Origin: Rebecca billardiae RCC1528
Lineage: Eukaryota > Haptophyta
Assembly (NCBI GenBank): GCA_965240325.2
Contig: OZ251224.1
Span: 124,001 to 188,000 of the forward strand
DNA length: 64,000 nt
Direction: 5' to 3'
Positions 1-11,178 of the stretch are shown here, in pieces. Numbering within the stretch: position 1 is the stretch's first letter; every line of letters begins with the position of its first letter. A program made the position numbers and the translations under genes. Below the pieces are notes generated by a model, which was not told where the DNA came from, searched no databases, and worked only from the letters and a program-made list of their open reading frames with translations.

Positions 1-2769
1 ACACGGCGGTGCCCGTGCGCGCTGCTCCGAGCGCAGCTGCGGCCACCCCGGCGGCATACCGCCGGTCGAGGGCACGAAAACCGATTTTTCGGGAAAATGC
101 AGAGCAGCGGCGCCCGAGCGCGCCCGAGCTCGTCGCAGCACAGTCTCCTGGTGGCTGCGCCCCGTGAAGCCACGCCACGCGGGGCGCTGGCGTGCGCGTG
201 GCCTGCGCCCACCGTGCGCTGCCCGATCATGGCCGTCGACCGCTCCGAGCGCCTCACCACGCGTGCTCGAGCCCACCGATACTGACGCCCGAGCACGGTG
301 CCGGCAGCGCTCGCAGGTGGGCGTCGGAGAAAACACGCCGGCCGAACGAGCTTGAAGCGTCCGCCGCGATGCCAACGGCAGCGGACGACGTGCGCGCCAC
401 CTCGGCGCCAGTCGCCCAGCCCTTGCGCGGCGGTGCGGGCTCGCTCGTTCGCCGCCATCAGCTGCGCGCGCGCAGCCCGATCACTGCCCGCTGGTTCTGT
501 TGTCGAGCAGCTGCGGCCTGCCACGCGCACTGCCGGACATTGAGCCACAGCGCGAGCACGCGCCTCGTCTGGCACGCGCGAGCACTCAGCATCGTGCGTG
601 GCCACCATGACGCGCCCATCTGCGCCAGCAGCGATGAGCACGCCGCCGTTCAGCTCGCATCGGGCTCGCTCGCGACGCAGCAACGCGCGGCCGTAGCGGC
701 AGCAGCGGCGCCGTCGAGCACGCGCAGCAAACAAATATGCAGCGCGGGCGAGTCGACGGTCTGGAAAATGCGCGATCACGCCACAGCAGGCTGGCAGAGC
801 CCGCCCGAGCTGCAGCATGCCGTAGGTGCTGCCCCAAGCTCTCGACTGCCCGTAAGCGGCGGCATGTGCGGCGGCGCCGGCGGCGGCCATGCTGCCACGC
901 CGTTGCGCGCCGCGGGGCGCCGTCGGCACCTCTGTGGTGAAGCGCACAGAGCTCGAGCCCACGGGGGCTGGCGACCGTCAAACCGACACCCCATGACGCG
1001 GGGCTGCGTGCGCCAGCTGCGCGCACTCCGTGGGCCCACCTAGCCCGCTCGAGCAGCTCGCCTTGGGTGCGCGCAGCGGCTCGAGCACACTGGTATGGGA
1101 CGCCTGCCTGCGGTGCCGCCGAGCACATGCGGCCGACGGTCACTCAGCACGGGCGACTCGACGGCGGCGAGCAGGCGCGACGGCCTCGCCGCGCCGCGGA
1201 AAAGCCTGCCCGGGCTGCAGCACGCCGTAGGAGCAGCCCAGCGCCCTCCTCCGCCCTCCAGCTTCGGCGCGCGCAGCAGGCCCGGCGGCGGCCATGCTGG
1301 CGTGCCCAAGCATGAAGATGGGCGCGGCCGGCCGCGCCGTCGCAAAGCGCGCAGAACTCGAGCTCGGGGGGGCGGACGGCCGCCAAACTGGCGCGGCAGG
1401 ACGTGGCACTGCGTGCGCCAGCTACGCGCACCCGCTGCGCCCGCGTGGCCCGTGCGAGCGCCGCGCCTCGAGCACACGCAGCTGCTCGACACAGCCACGG
1501 CAGTGTGGCTTGTGCGCGTGCACGTGATCAGTCTCAGCTCTGAGGCGCGCGCTCAGGAGGGCTGCGGCCGGGCCGAGCGCGATCTGCGCGGACGGTACAG
1601 CCTGGCGGCTCATGCCAGCCAGCCCAAAGCCCGCTCCGCCATCCGCGTCATGGCGCTCCAGCCTCTCGCGTGCTGCGCTGCAGCCGCGCTCGGCACTAGA
1701 CGTCGCCCAGCCCGCCTTGCACGCGGCTGAGCAGTGGCAGCCAGGCGAAGCGTCGTCGCGGGCGAGGCTGCGCTGGGTGATGCGGCTCGGGTCGGTGGGC
1801 AAGTCGCACCCCGCCGTCGGTCGCCTCCACGCCTCAGGCTCGCTCGAGGTCAAAGACAACTGCGCGGCGCGGCGTTTGCGCGGGCGGGCCGCGGGCGTGG
1901 CGGGGTGTACGCGTGCAATGTCACAGCCTCCCACACAATTTCAGGAGGGTGAGACGCACCGCCAGCGGCACCCGCACACAATCCCACCCTGCGCGAGCCA
2001 CCTGCCGTGTCGACTGAAGCATCAGGCTCGGGCGCAACCGCGGGCGGTGCATGCAAGAAGCTCGCGAAACGCACCGCGCGCGCCGTGAGGGCGAAAGGAG
2101 AGCACCCGTCAGGGCGGCGAGGAACTTGCCCAGCGCCACGCGGAAGACGACCCCAGCCCGCGTCGACGCATAGTCGGGCCCGCGAGCAGCCTCGTCGGTC
2201 TTCGCCGAGTAGATCGCGCCGCGAGCCGAGGCACCGCTCGTTTGAGGCTCCGTCCGCCGCGAAGTCGCGGCTTCCACCCGAGTTCCACTGTCCGGCCGAG
2301 ACCGGATTCGCTGACTCGAGCTGCGGACCGTCCGAAGCGTCACGGAAAATTCCAATCCTGCACTGTGTACATCATGTTCTCATGGCAGCTGAGAGTGCTG
2401 AGACTGAGTCGTCGTAACGACTCGCGTAACTCGTAAGCGTTGTCGTCATCTCCGCCTCCGGTCATCGATGTCATGCACGGCGGAGATGAGACGAGAGCAG
2501 TGTCGAGCCTCGATGCGGATGGGCGGACAAGTCGGGCGCTCGCGCGGCACGCAGCCAGCGGGCACGCGGCGCCGGCTCACGGCACTGCGCGCAGGGCGCA
2601 CGACGATTACTCGTGCGCCGCTGCCGGGTGGCGCGTGTGCTCGGGTCAGGAGGGGGCGAGGCCGCACCCTCGCGCTGCGGCGCTGCTGCGCGCCAGGCAT
2701 GCGCCGCGGCCGGCGTGGCGCGGCGCCTGCGCCTCGCGCGCGTGCGCGCGCGCGCGCCCGGCCTGCCGC
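1..2769. other. gene-poor left flank with degenerate repeats
   Basis: I see no convincing gene here. All open frames are arginine/alanine-rich by-products of high GC content, and none shows a recognisable domain. Positions about 735-1095 and 1140-1475 look like two imperfect copies of one unit of roughly 400 bp. Both contain an element close to CGGGCGA(G/C)TCGACGG, then GCAGCA(T/C)GCCGTAGG, then a block near GCGTGCGCCAGCT, and both end in TCGAGCACAC. The remainder up to the elongase stop is unassigned. Confidence 0.5.
735..1475. repeat. degenerate tandem duplication (about 400-bp unit)
   Basis: Two diverged copies follow each other at roughly 735-1095 and 1140-1475. They share, in the same order, a CGGGCGA-TCGACGG block, the GCAGCAYGCCGTAGG block, a GGCGGCGGCCATGCTG block, the GCGTGCGCCAGCT block and a TCGAGCACAC end. 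The copies are too diverged for a recent duplication, and I cannot name a repeat family. Confidence 0.45.
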
Positions 2770-3771
2770 TCAGTGCGCCTTGACGCTCTTCTGCTTGGGC
2801 GGCGGCGCGCCGCTCGCCGCCCCGCCCTTCGCCTCGCCCTTCCCCTTGGGTGGTGTGTACGCGCTGTTGTAGAACTTGGTGAAGAGGTAGAGCATGCTCA
2901 GCATCACCCAGATCTCGACCAGGCAGATGTGGAACGGGTACACGCCCGTCACTGCGGCCCAGGTGGCGTGGCCGAGGCAGACGCAGAACTGCACGAGCTG
3001 CGCCTGCGTGAGGTACCGCTTCCACGGGCAGCTCCAGCCGAGCAGCGCCATCGTGTAGTAGGAGTACATGAGCACGTGGATGATCGAGTTGAGCAGCCCG
3101 CCAAAGTACGCGTCTCCGCCGTTGCACAGCTTCACGACGCAGAACCACGCCCAGATGAGCAGCACGTGGTGGTACACGTGCAGGAAGGAGACCTGCTGCG
3201 TCTTCTTGCGCAGCACCATCCACAGCGTGTCGAGCAGCTCGACGTACTTGTTGTTGTAGTGCACCCACGTGACAAAGCCGAGCCGGAAGCTGTTGGGGCC
3301 GAGGTCGACCTTGTTGCCCACTGCGGACATGCCCGCGCGCCTCACCTCGAGCACAAACGCCACCACGCACCACACGTTGATGATCACCTGCGCGGGAGAG
3401 AGGGCGGCGCGCGTGTGCCGCGCGAGAGGCGTGCCACGGCTCAGCGCCGCGCGCCCGCGACGCCGCGCGCACGGCGCGCGCGCGCCCCGCGCACGAGCCG
3501 GGCGCGCGAGCGCGCGCGTGGCGCGCGGTGAGACCCGGCCGCGCACCTGGTAGAGGTTGTAGGTGAACATGTAGTCCTTCAGGCCCTGCATCGGCTTGCG
3601 GCCCTCGAAGTATTTGGTCAGCCCCCACACGCCCGTCAGGTAGACGGCCGTCATCACGCACGGCAGCGAGAGCCATGCGGTCGAGTACGCGCCCTTCTCG
3701 TTGTTGATGTTCTCGTGGAAGCTGTTCCGGTTCTGCGAGAGGACGAGAAGGTAGCCCGCCGCCAGCATCAT
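2770..3771 (-). CDS. Pavlova-type C20 polyunsaturated fatty acid elongase (ELO family), 2 exons
   Basis: This is an ELO-family 3-ketoacyl-CoA synthase: an ER membrane enzyme that condenses malonyl-CoA with a long-chain acyl-CoA. The Pavlova enzymes of this type elongate EPA (C20) to DPA (C22) on the way to DHA. The spliced protein is 280 aa (exons 3771-3547 and 3387-2770). It carries the family histidine box HVYHH, the KKTQQVSFLH stretch, the MYSYY motif and several hydrophobic helices, with a lysine-rich C-terminus. The 159-bp intron (3388-3546, GT-AG, phase 0) is a multiple of three without stops, so it reads as an insertion between NLYQ and VIINV; homologues lack that insertion. The start MMLAAGYLL matches remembered Pavlova proteins. 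An in-frame ATG at 3822 would add 17 residues. Confidence 0.93.
   Translation of the reverse strand: MMLAAGYLLVLSQNRNSFHENINNEKGAYSTAWLSLPCVMTAVYLTGVWGLTKYFEGRKPMQGLKDYMFTYNLYQVRGRVSPRATRALARPARARGARAPCARRRGRAALSRGTPLARHTRAALSPAQVIINVWCVVAFVLEVRRAGMSAVGNKVDLGPNSFRLGFVTWVHYNNKYVELLDTLWMVLRKKTQQVSFLHVYHHVLLIWAWFCVVKLCNGGDAYFGGLLNSIIHVLMYSYYTMALLGWSCPWKRYLTQAQLVQFCVCLGHATWAAVTGVYPFHICLVEIWVMLSMLYLFTKFYNSAYTPPKGKGEAKGGAASGAPPPKQKSVKAH
3388..3546 (-). other. intron of the elongase gene
   Basis: The donor is CAG|GTGCGCGG and the acceptor CCCGCGCAG|GTGATC. Length is 159 bp, phase 0, stop-free, so an intron-retaining reading would add 53 Arg/Ala-rich residues absent from the family. Confidence 0.9.
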
Positions 3772-4511
3772 CGGCAGCCTGCCGAGCAACCGCACCAACA
3801 GGCAGGCGCGCGCGCAGCGCACGCGTCAGCCGCCGGTCCCGACTCGAGCGCGCGTGCGCGCGCGCATGCCGTGCCTCCCCGCGCCGAGCTCGGGCGGTGG
3901 CCGGTCGAGCGCACAGTGGCGGGGGCCCGTGGCGGCGCAGCGCACCAGAGCCCCGCCGTCAGGCGCTCCGCCTCTTGCTGCACCTTGCCCGCTGCGGCCT
4001 TCATTGTCAGCTGTGTGCAGCAGGGAAGCCCTCGCCGATCTGAGGGGAATCCGACGCCGTGGCCCGCGCCTGCTTTTCGACAAGGACCGTCGGCCGCCCT
4101 CGCTGTCGGCCGATTACTTAGGGGAAATCGAGGCCGTACGGCCCTCTGATTGGCTGGCGGGCTTGACCGCCATCGTGGGAGCTTCTGATCCTTGCAGGCG
4201 CGGGCAACGACCTGCCGAGGTTCCAGCGGAAGGGCCCAGGTGCGGCCGCATCCGCGTGGTCGTTTGTCGTCAGTTGAGCTCCGGAATTTTCAGCAATTTC
4301 CGCGAGGCTTTGGTCAAGGAACTCGGTCTGAAGGGACGATGGCGGATCGGCTCTCTGGGCACAGCCGAATCAGACCTTGATGAGCAGTCCGATCACCACC
4401 CAGGAAGGGCCAGTCCCGATCGGCGGCATGATCGCGATGCGCGCGGGCCGATGCAGCCGACATGATCCCGGAGCCTGACAGCGCTGCACACTTCCGGCGG
4501 CCCGCCGGCGA
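3772..4511. other. intergenic region upstream of the elongase
   Basis: This 740-bp stretch lies between the elongase start and the stop of the next minus-strand gene. It must hold the elongase promoter and 5' UTR. A CTGATTGGCTGG stretch near 4145 resembles an inverted CCAAT box (CCAAT on the minus strand, the elongase's sense). Small open frames here show no domain. Confidence 0.45.
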
Positions 4512-5148
4512 TCAGCCGCCGCCGCCGCCGCCACGCCAACGCTGGAACCACCGGCGGCGCTGCCCGCCTTCCACTTGCTGCGCTGGCGGCTCGTCCGCCT
4601 TCGCTTTGCGCTCCGCAGCGGGCGCGCTCTTGCTCTCGGCCTCTTCCGCCTCCGAGCTGGGGGCGCTCGGAGGCGGCCATGGAGCGGCCTCAGCCTCGTC
4701 CGCGCCGTCCACGCCCTCGGCTGCCGAGCTCGCTCCCTCGGCAGCGCCGGCTGGAGACTCCGGGCTCGCCGGCTGGGCGGGAGGGCTGGCTGGTGGTGCT
4801 GCAGGTGGCGGCTGCTGCGCACGCGGGCGGGGTGGCGGCGCGGCCGGCGGGGGAGGCCGTGCGCGCGGGCGGGAGGGCTGCACTGGCGGTGCAGGGCGCT
4901 GTGCCCGGCGGAGCAGAGGTAGCGGCGGGGGCGGGGCAGCTGGCGGCTCCGGCTGTCGCGGGCCCGCCTGCTTGTCCCGGCGCGTGCGTAGAATGACTTG
5001 CTTGTACGCGCTGAGCGAGCGAGGCGTGTCCTCCGCCTGCCTGCTCGCAGCCGCCCGTGAGCGCTGCGCTGCGTTTGCACTCGCCGCCTGCGCGGCGCGC
5101 CCGGCCCCGGGCGCTGCCGATCCCGAGGTGGCGGCTGGTTGCGCGGCT

Positions 5149-5179
<31 letters not shown>

Positions 5180-8174
5180 GAGCGAACGCAACCGGCGGAG
5201 GGATGGCCGACTGCTCGAAAGCGGCGGTGGGCGCCTGCTGGACGCCCTCGTCGCCCTCTCCACCCTGCTGGGCAGCTGCCTGCTCCATCTCAGGCCCTGG
5301 CTCGGCATCGGCATTGGCGGCCTCCGCCTCATCCGCCGCCTCCGTCTCCGCCGCTGCTTCCGCCTCGGCCGCTGCCTTGGCTGCCTCAGCTTCGACCTCG
5401 GCCTTGGCTGCCGCCTCCGCCTCGGCGCGGGCCGCCTCCTCCGCTTCTGCCTCCGCCTTGGCTGCCGCCTCCGCCTCTGCAGCTGCCTTGGCAGCCTCTG
5501 CCTCCGCCTCCGCCTTGGCTGCCGCCTCCTCCGCCTCCGCCTTGGCTGCCGCCTCCTCTGCCTCCGCCTTGGCTGCCGCCTCTTCCGCCTCCGCCTTGGC
5601 AGCTGCCTCTTCCGCCTTCGCCTTGGCCGCCGCCTCCTCTGCCTCCGCCTTGGCTGCCGCCTCCGCCTTGGCTGCTGCCTCTTCCGCCTCCGCCTTGGCC
5701 GCCGCCTCCTCTGCCTCCGCCTTGGCTGCCGCCTCCGCCGCCTCCGCCTCGGCTGCCGCCTCCTCCGCCTCGGCATTGGCTGCAGCCTCCGCCTCCGCCT
5801 TGGCAGCCTCCGCCTCCGCCTTGGCTGCCGCCTCTTCCGCCTCCGCCTTGGCAGCTGCCTCTTCCGCCTTCGCCTTGGCCGCCGCCTCCTCTGCCTCCGC
5901 CTTGGCTGCCGCCTCCGCCTTGGCTGCTGCCTCTTCCGCCTCCGCCTTGGCCGCCGCCTCCTCTGCCTCCGCCTTGGCTGCCGCCTCCGCCGCCTCCGCC
6001 TCGGCTGCCGCCTCCTCCGCCTCGGCATTGGCTGCAGCCTCCGCCTCCGCCTTGGCAGCCTCCGCCTCCGCCTTGGCTGCCGCCTCTTCCGCCTCCGCCT
6101 TGGCAGCTGCCTCTTCCGCCTTCGCCTTGGCCGCCGCCTCCTCTGCCTCCGCCTTGGCCGCCGCCTCCTCCGCCTCGGCATTGGCTGCCGCCTCGGCCTC
6201 CGCCTCCGCCTTGGCTGCCGCCTCCGCCTTGGCTGCCGCCTCTTCCGCCTCCGCCTTGGCCGCCGCCTCCTCCGCCTCGGCATTGGCTGCCGCCTCGGCC
6301 TCCGCCTCCGCCTTGGCTGCCGCCTCCGCAGCCTCTGCAAGGGCTGCCTCCTCAGCCTCCTCCGCCTCCGCCTCTGCCTTCGCTGCAGCCTCCGCCTCGG
6401 CACGGGCCGCCTCCTCCTCCTCCTCCTTAGCTGCCGCCTCCTCCGCCTCCGCCTCCGCCTCCGCCTTGGCAGCAGCCTTGGCCGCCTCTGCCTCCGCCTC
6501 CGCCTTGGCTGCCACCTCGACACGGGCCGCCTCCTCCGCCTCCGCCTTGGCTGCAGCCTCCTCCGCCTCCGCCTTGGCTGCCGCCTCCTCCGTCTCGGCC
6601 TTGGCTGCCGCCTCCGCCTCGGCACGGGCCGCCTCCTCCGCCTCAGCCTTGGCTGCAGCCTCTGCCTCGGCACGGGCCGCCTCCTCTGCCTCTGCCTCTG
6701 CAGCAGCCTTGGCCGCCTCTGCCTCTGCCTCTGCCTTGGCGCTGGCTGCAGCCACCTCAGCAGCCTTGGCCTCCGCCTCTGCCTTGGCCTCCTCTTCAGC
6801 CGCAGCCTTGGCGGCTGCCTCCGCCTCGGCCTGCGCTGCTGCAGCTGCCTCTGCCTCCACCTTGGCTGCCTCTTCCGCCTCTCCCTCTGCTGCTTCCTCC
6901 TCTGGGCCAGCTCCAGCAGAGGTCTGTCTCGCGTCGTCTGATGCGCTCGGCTCCTCGTCTGCTGTCGCGTGGGCAGCTGCATTGGCCTCGGACTGGGTCT
7001 CTGGCCCTGCGTTGGGCTCCGCCATTCCCACTGTCACATTCGCGTCAGTGTCCTCTGCAGCAGCAGCCAGAGTTGGGGTGTACACGATGCCGACTGTGCG
7101 CATGGCCTTGTCCTCGCGCTCCGCATCCGGCACGTCGTCTTGGTCGCCTCGCCGCTTCTCGAGGATCTCGCCCACGGCGCCCATGGCGCTGCCCGCCGCG
7201 CGCGATGCGCCCTGCGCAGCCCCCCTCGCCACCTTGCCCAGCGCAGCGGCAGCGTCTCCGGCACCGCCGGGCGGCGTGGGCAGCTTGACGCTGCCTAGGC
7301 CGAACGGCAGCGGCCACGGCTCGCCTTCCGGACCCGCCGAGCCCTGAGAGGTGGCCGACGGCGGCGGCGTCGTTGGCGCATCATTGCGGCCGCCCTCTGC
7401 GCCGCCGTCCCCGTCGATGAAGACTGCCTTCACCACTGCACCCACGCCTGCAATGCCGACCAGTTCGATCACGTTGGGCATGGACGGCAGCAGTGAGAGT
7501 GGGAAGCCGCCTTTGGCTGACGGGGAGACCGCCGGCGGTGATGGCGATGGCAGCTTGGGCCCGAGCGCGGAGAAGGGCAGCCCCCGTGGCACGCGCGGCG
7601 CTGAGGGCAGGGATATCTGCGGCAGCTGTGGCAGCTGTGGCAGCGCCGCCGACTTGCCGCTGCTGGGCGAGTCCAGCGGCTCGGGCTCGGGCTCGGGCTC
7701 GGGGGCGGGGCTTGTCGGCGGAGCACTCGGCTCTGTCGGCGTCTCCGCCTCATCCTGCCCCCCTGTCTCCTTCACGCCGCACGCCTCGGGCAGCTGCACG
7801 TCGTCATCGCCCGCCAGCTGCAGGAAGGACTGCAGCTCGGCGCACTGCGCCTCCACGTCCTCGGAGGACCCCGCGGCAGCGGCGTCGGCGATGGAGGCGG
7901 CCCGTTTGCGAAGCTGCCGCCCGATGACCGTGTCATCTTCGTACGCCTTGCGCGAGCTGGCCACCGGCGAGGGCACGTCTGCTGCATGCGCGAGCCCACG
8001 GCCGGGCGGCGCACGCGCAGCGTGGTACGCGGGGAGTGCGGCAGCGGCACCGCCGACAAAAGAGCGGCGAAGCAGCGCTCCGGGCTGGTGCCGAGGCACC
8101 TTGCCCTGGGCCACCACCCGCTCCGCGCATAGCAGGGCCAACAGGGCTGTCAGCGTGAGTGCTGAGCCACGCAT
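4512..8174 (-). CDS. giant Ala/Glu/Lys-repeat protein with plastid-type leader
   Basis: The protein is 1220 aa and I do not recognise its function. It starts with a clear hydrophobic signal peptide (residues 1-22). A twin-arginine plus Ala-rich stretch follows, RRSFVGGAAAALPA near residues 36-49, which looks like the leader of a thylakoid-lumen protein imported through a complex plastid. Next comes a unique region with an LRKRAASIADAAAA helix and a Pro/Ser/Glu-rich segment. The centre (DNA about 5340-6890) is several hundred residues of AEAEAAAKAEAEEAAAK-type repeats, predicted as one long highly charged helix, TolA-like only in composition. The C-terminus is Pro/Ala-rich and ends in RRRWFQRWRGGGGGG. 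The ATG at 8174 is chosen because it places the signal peptide at the N-terminus; the frame stays open further upstream to 8582. It is divergent from the capping-enzyme homologue, 211 bp away. Confidence 0.7.
5340..6890 (-). repeat. coding repeat tract with a 252-bp higher-order period
   Basis: Degenerate short units encode A-K-A-E-A-E-E-A-A helix repeats. Superimposed is a longer period: the landmark GCCTCTTCCGCCTCC (plus strand) occurs at 5578, 5830 and 6082, exactly 252 bp (84 codons) apart, with matching flanks. The tract therefore grew by tandem duplication of large in-frame blocks. Confidence 0.8.
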
Positions 8175-8385
8175 GGCTTCACGACGGCGGACGGCCGTCG
8201 AGAGCTGCTCGAGCGAGCTGTTCAGCACCCAAGCTTGTGGCGATCGAGCCGTTTCACGATTCTCGCGCAGCAGCCTGGTGGAAGGAAGCCAGCGCTCCCG
8301 CTCCCGACTGCTCTCCAGCCGCAGCCCGCAGAGCAGCGCCAGCCGAGCGCGGCGCCAGGGCGAGGCCGTCGGGCGTCGAGGACTC
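8175..8385. promoter_or_regulatory. shared divergent promoter region
   Basis: These 211 bp separate the start codons of two divergent genes (repeat protein on minus, capping-enzyme homologue on plus). The region must carry both promoters and 5' UTRs. No TATA box is evident. Confidence 0.5.
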
Positions 8386-10865
8386 ATGGCCGCAGCGAGC
8401 GGCAGCGCGCAGGCCGACGGCGCGCCGGGCGGCTCGGCGCCGAGCGAGGTGCTGCGCATGTGGACGGAGTGTCCGCGCCAGGGCAAGCTCCTCCGCGGCT
8501 TCGTCGCGCACAAGCTGCCCCTCGACGAGCTCAGCTCCGACGCGCTCGGCGTGGACGAGGCGGACCGGTTCACGCCCACCATGCTGATCGAGCGGCAGCT
8601 GCACGCGAAGCAGCCGATCGGGCTGGCGATCTCGCTGCTGATCGAGCTGCCGCGCGTGCCCGCCGGCCCGCCGCCCGCGCCGCGCGAGGCCGAGTGGGAC
8701 GACTGGGACGTCGCGTACGCGTGCGTGCCGTGCGCGGCGCCGCTGCCGCTCGGCGCGCGCGGCGCGGGCGCGCTCGCCTACTCGGAGCAGCTGCCGCCGC
8801 CGCAGCTGGTCGCGCAGTTCGTCGAGCGGTGCGTCGCGTTCTGGCGCGTCGAGAAGCCCGACGCCGCCGACGCCGCCGAGCCCGCCGGCAGCACCAACCA
8901 CCTGCGCGCCATCGGCGTGCACTGCAACACGGGCTTCAACCTGAGCGGCTACCTCATCTGCCACTTCCTCGTGATGACGCTGCACGTGCCCGCCGCGGCG
9001 GCGCTCGGCGCGTTCGCGGCGAGCCGGCCGCCGGGTATCTACGACCGCTCCTTCATCGAGGCGCTCTTCCGCTTCCACCGCCAGGTGCGGCGGCGCGCGC
9101 GCGCGGAGGGCCCACGCAGGGGCGCGCGGCGCGCGGCGGGCGCGCGCGTGCTGCGCGTGACCCGCCGCGCGCGCGCGCGCGTGAGCCGCGCCCTGCGCCG
9201 CGCCCGCAGGCCGTGCCCAGCCCGGACTCGGCGCGCCCGTCGGACTGGGCGCCGCCGCAGACCTGGCCGGCGTGGCACAGCCGGCTGCGCGAGCAGCAGA
9301 GCGCGGCGACGCTCACGGCCGCCGCGGCCGCGGTCGCGGCGGGCGGCGCCGCGGGCAAACGGCCGGCGGCGGCGGTGGCGGTGGCGAGCGGCGGCGGCGG
9401 CGGCGGCGGCGCGAGCGGCGGCGGTGCGCAGGCGCCGAGCGCGAGCGCCGCGGCCGGTGCTGCCGACGGCGCGGGGAGTGGCGCGGCCGCGCGCAAGCGG
9501 CCGGCGCCGCCGCCCGTGCCCGCCTTTGCGCAGCCCGCGCCGCCCGCCGCCGCAGCGAGCGGCGGCGGCGGCGCAGGCGCAGGCGCAGGCGCCAAGCGGC
9601 CTCGCGACGGCGGCGGCGACTCTGCGGTGGCGGCCGCCGCGCCGCTGCCCACGCTCGGCGGGCTGGGCGCGCACGCCGCCGCGCGGCCCCGCCCCGCCGG
9701 CAGCGGCGCCCCCCTCCGCCCCTTTGGCACGGCCGTGCACGGCGGCACGCGCGCGCGCGCCCGGCGCATCTGCTGCCAGCTGCTCGGGCTGCGGCCGCCG
9801 GCGGAGGGAGCGGCGGGCGCGGAGGGCGGCGCGGCGCCGGGCGCGGCCGACAGCGCGCTCGTGCCGCTGCTCGACGCGCGCGCGCCCGAGCTCAGCGCGC
9901 GTGCGCTGCACGGCGCTCTGCGCGAGGGCGGCGACGCCCGCTGGCTTGTGAGCTGGGAGCCGCACAGCGCGGCCTGCCGCGCCGCGCCGCAGGCCGCCGG
10001 CTGCGCCGCCGCGCCCGCGGCCGCCGCGCCGGCCGCGGCCGCGGCCCCTGGCGCGGCCGCGGGCGCGCCAAGCGGGCTGCCGCCCGCGCTGCCGTGCGCG
10101 CTGCTCTGGCTCGAGGGCCGAGCCTTCGCGCTGCTCAGCGCGCCCGTGCGCCCCGCGGCCGCGGCCGCGCCGCCGGGCGCGGACGGCGCGGCCGCACCGC
10201 CTCCGCGCGCGGACACCTTTGTGCTGCCCGGGCTGCAGCTGCCCGGCACGCCCGACCGCTCGCTGCTCGGGGGCACGCTGGTGCAGCCGCGCGCGCCCGG
10301 CGCGTCCGCCTCGCCCCGGCACGCGCCGCCCGCGCGCTGGCGGCTGTACTTGCGCGAGCTGCTCGCCCTCGGCGGCAAGGGCTGCGCACACGAGCCGCTC
10401 GAGCGCAGGCTGGCGCTGCTCGCCAAGCACGCGCTCGCGCCGCGCGCCTCGCTCGCGCGCGAGCAGACGCTGGGCGAGCCCGTCGCGCTGTACGCACACG
10501 ACCATTTCAGGCTGCGCCGCGCGACGGTGCGCGCGACGCGCGCGCGCGCCGCGCCGCACCGCGCCGTGTCCTCCAACCGACCCGCCGCCCCTCGCCCCCC
10601 CCGACCCGACCCGCGCTGCGCCGCGCCGCACTGCTGCCAGTTTGCGCTCGACGAGGTGGCGCCCGCACTGCGCGCGCTGCACGGGGTGGGCGGGCTGCGC
10701 TTCGTGCGCAAGGACGCGCCGCACCCGTGCGCGCGAGCGGCCGGCGCGGAGGCGGAGGGCGAGGCGGAGGCGGCGTGGCACGTGTGGAGCGAGGGCGCGG
10801 AGGGCGCGCTGCCCGAGGCGGAGCTGCGCGCGTGCGAGTGGCTGCGCCTGCCGCCCCCGGCGTAG
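8386..10865 (+). CDS. mRNA capping enzyme homologue, probable pseudoenzyme, 3 exons
   Basis: Exons 8386-9084, 9210-10526 and 10641-10865 give 746 aa. The order matches animal/plant-type bifunctional capping enzymes. An N-terminal cysteine-phosphatase RNA triphosphatase domain (about residues 25-230) has the P-loop context VHCNTGFNLSGYLI and the downstream ASRPPGIYD motif. A Gly/Ala/Pro-rich linker follows, then a guanylyltransferase-like domain (about 385 to the C-terminus). Key residues are missing. The phosphatase signature HCxxxxxR has Leu186 instead of Arg. The segment aligning with the lysine nucleophile motif (VSWKADG in the family) reads VSWEPHS, Glu483. The position of the LLDGE motif reads TLVQPR. 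The rest of the nucleotidyltransferase fold is still traceable (FVLPGL, RWRLYLRELLALGG, QFALDEVAPAL). I infer a catalytically dead paralogue; sequence or assembly error is unlikely at several sites at once. Confidence 0.75.
9085..9209 (+). other. intron 1 of the capping-enzyme homologue
   Basis: 125 bp, phase 0: CCAG|GTGCGG to CCCGCAG|GCCGTG. Family alignment continues across it, from ALFRFHRQ to AVPSPDSARPSDW. Confidence 0.8.
10527..10640 (+). other. intron 2 of the capping-enzyme homologue
   Basis: 114 bp, phase 0: GCGACG|GTGCGCGCG to CTGCCAG|TTTGCG. It is a multiple of three without a stop. Removing it joins the FRLRRAT segment to FALDEVAPAL as expected for the family. Confidence 0.7.
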
Positions 10866-11128
10866 CCCACTCCACTGCCCACGGTGGGGCCGGGCGGTGG
10901 GCGCGCGCGATCGTCACCGCCTCGCCGCGGTCCGGCGAGTAGCGGCGCGCGGACCGTGCACGGGCGAGCGCCGATGCTGCCTGCTCGCCCGCCCGCCCGC
11001 CTCCGCCGGAGGCGGAGACGCGGAGTGAGCGGACTGGCAGGCGGAGTGGCAGCGCAGTAGCCGAGTCCATCACGTCGCTCACAGTCACACTCACATCAGC
11101 TCATCAGCAGCGCAGATCTTCATTATTC

Positions 11129-11178
<50 letters not shown>

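Noticed and set aside
1921-2355. Minus ORF with a stretch slightly like an ADP-ribosyltransferase (AIYSAKTDEAAR ... VALGKF)
   Set aside because: The resemblance rests on a dozen residues, there is no ATG-anchored domain, and the rest of the frame is low-complexity.
4462-7347. 961-codon plus-strand ORF of Ala/Ser repeats
   Set aside because: It is the complement of the minus-strand repeat protein, a by-product of GCC/GCT/TCC-rich repeats. The minus reading has a signal peptide and sensible termini.
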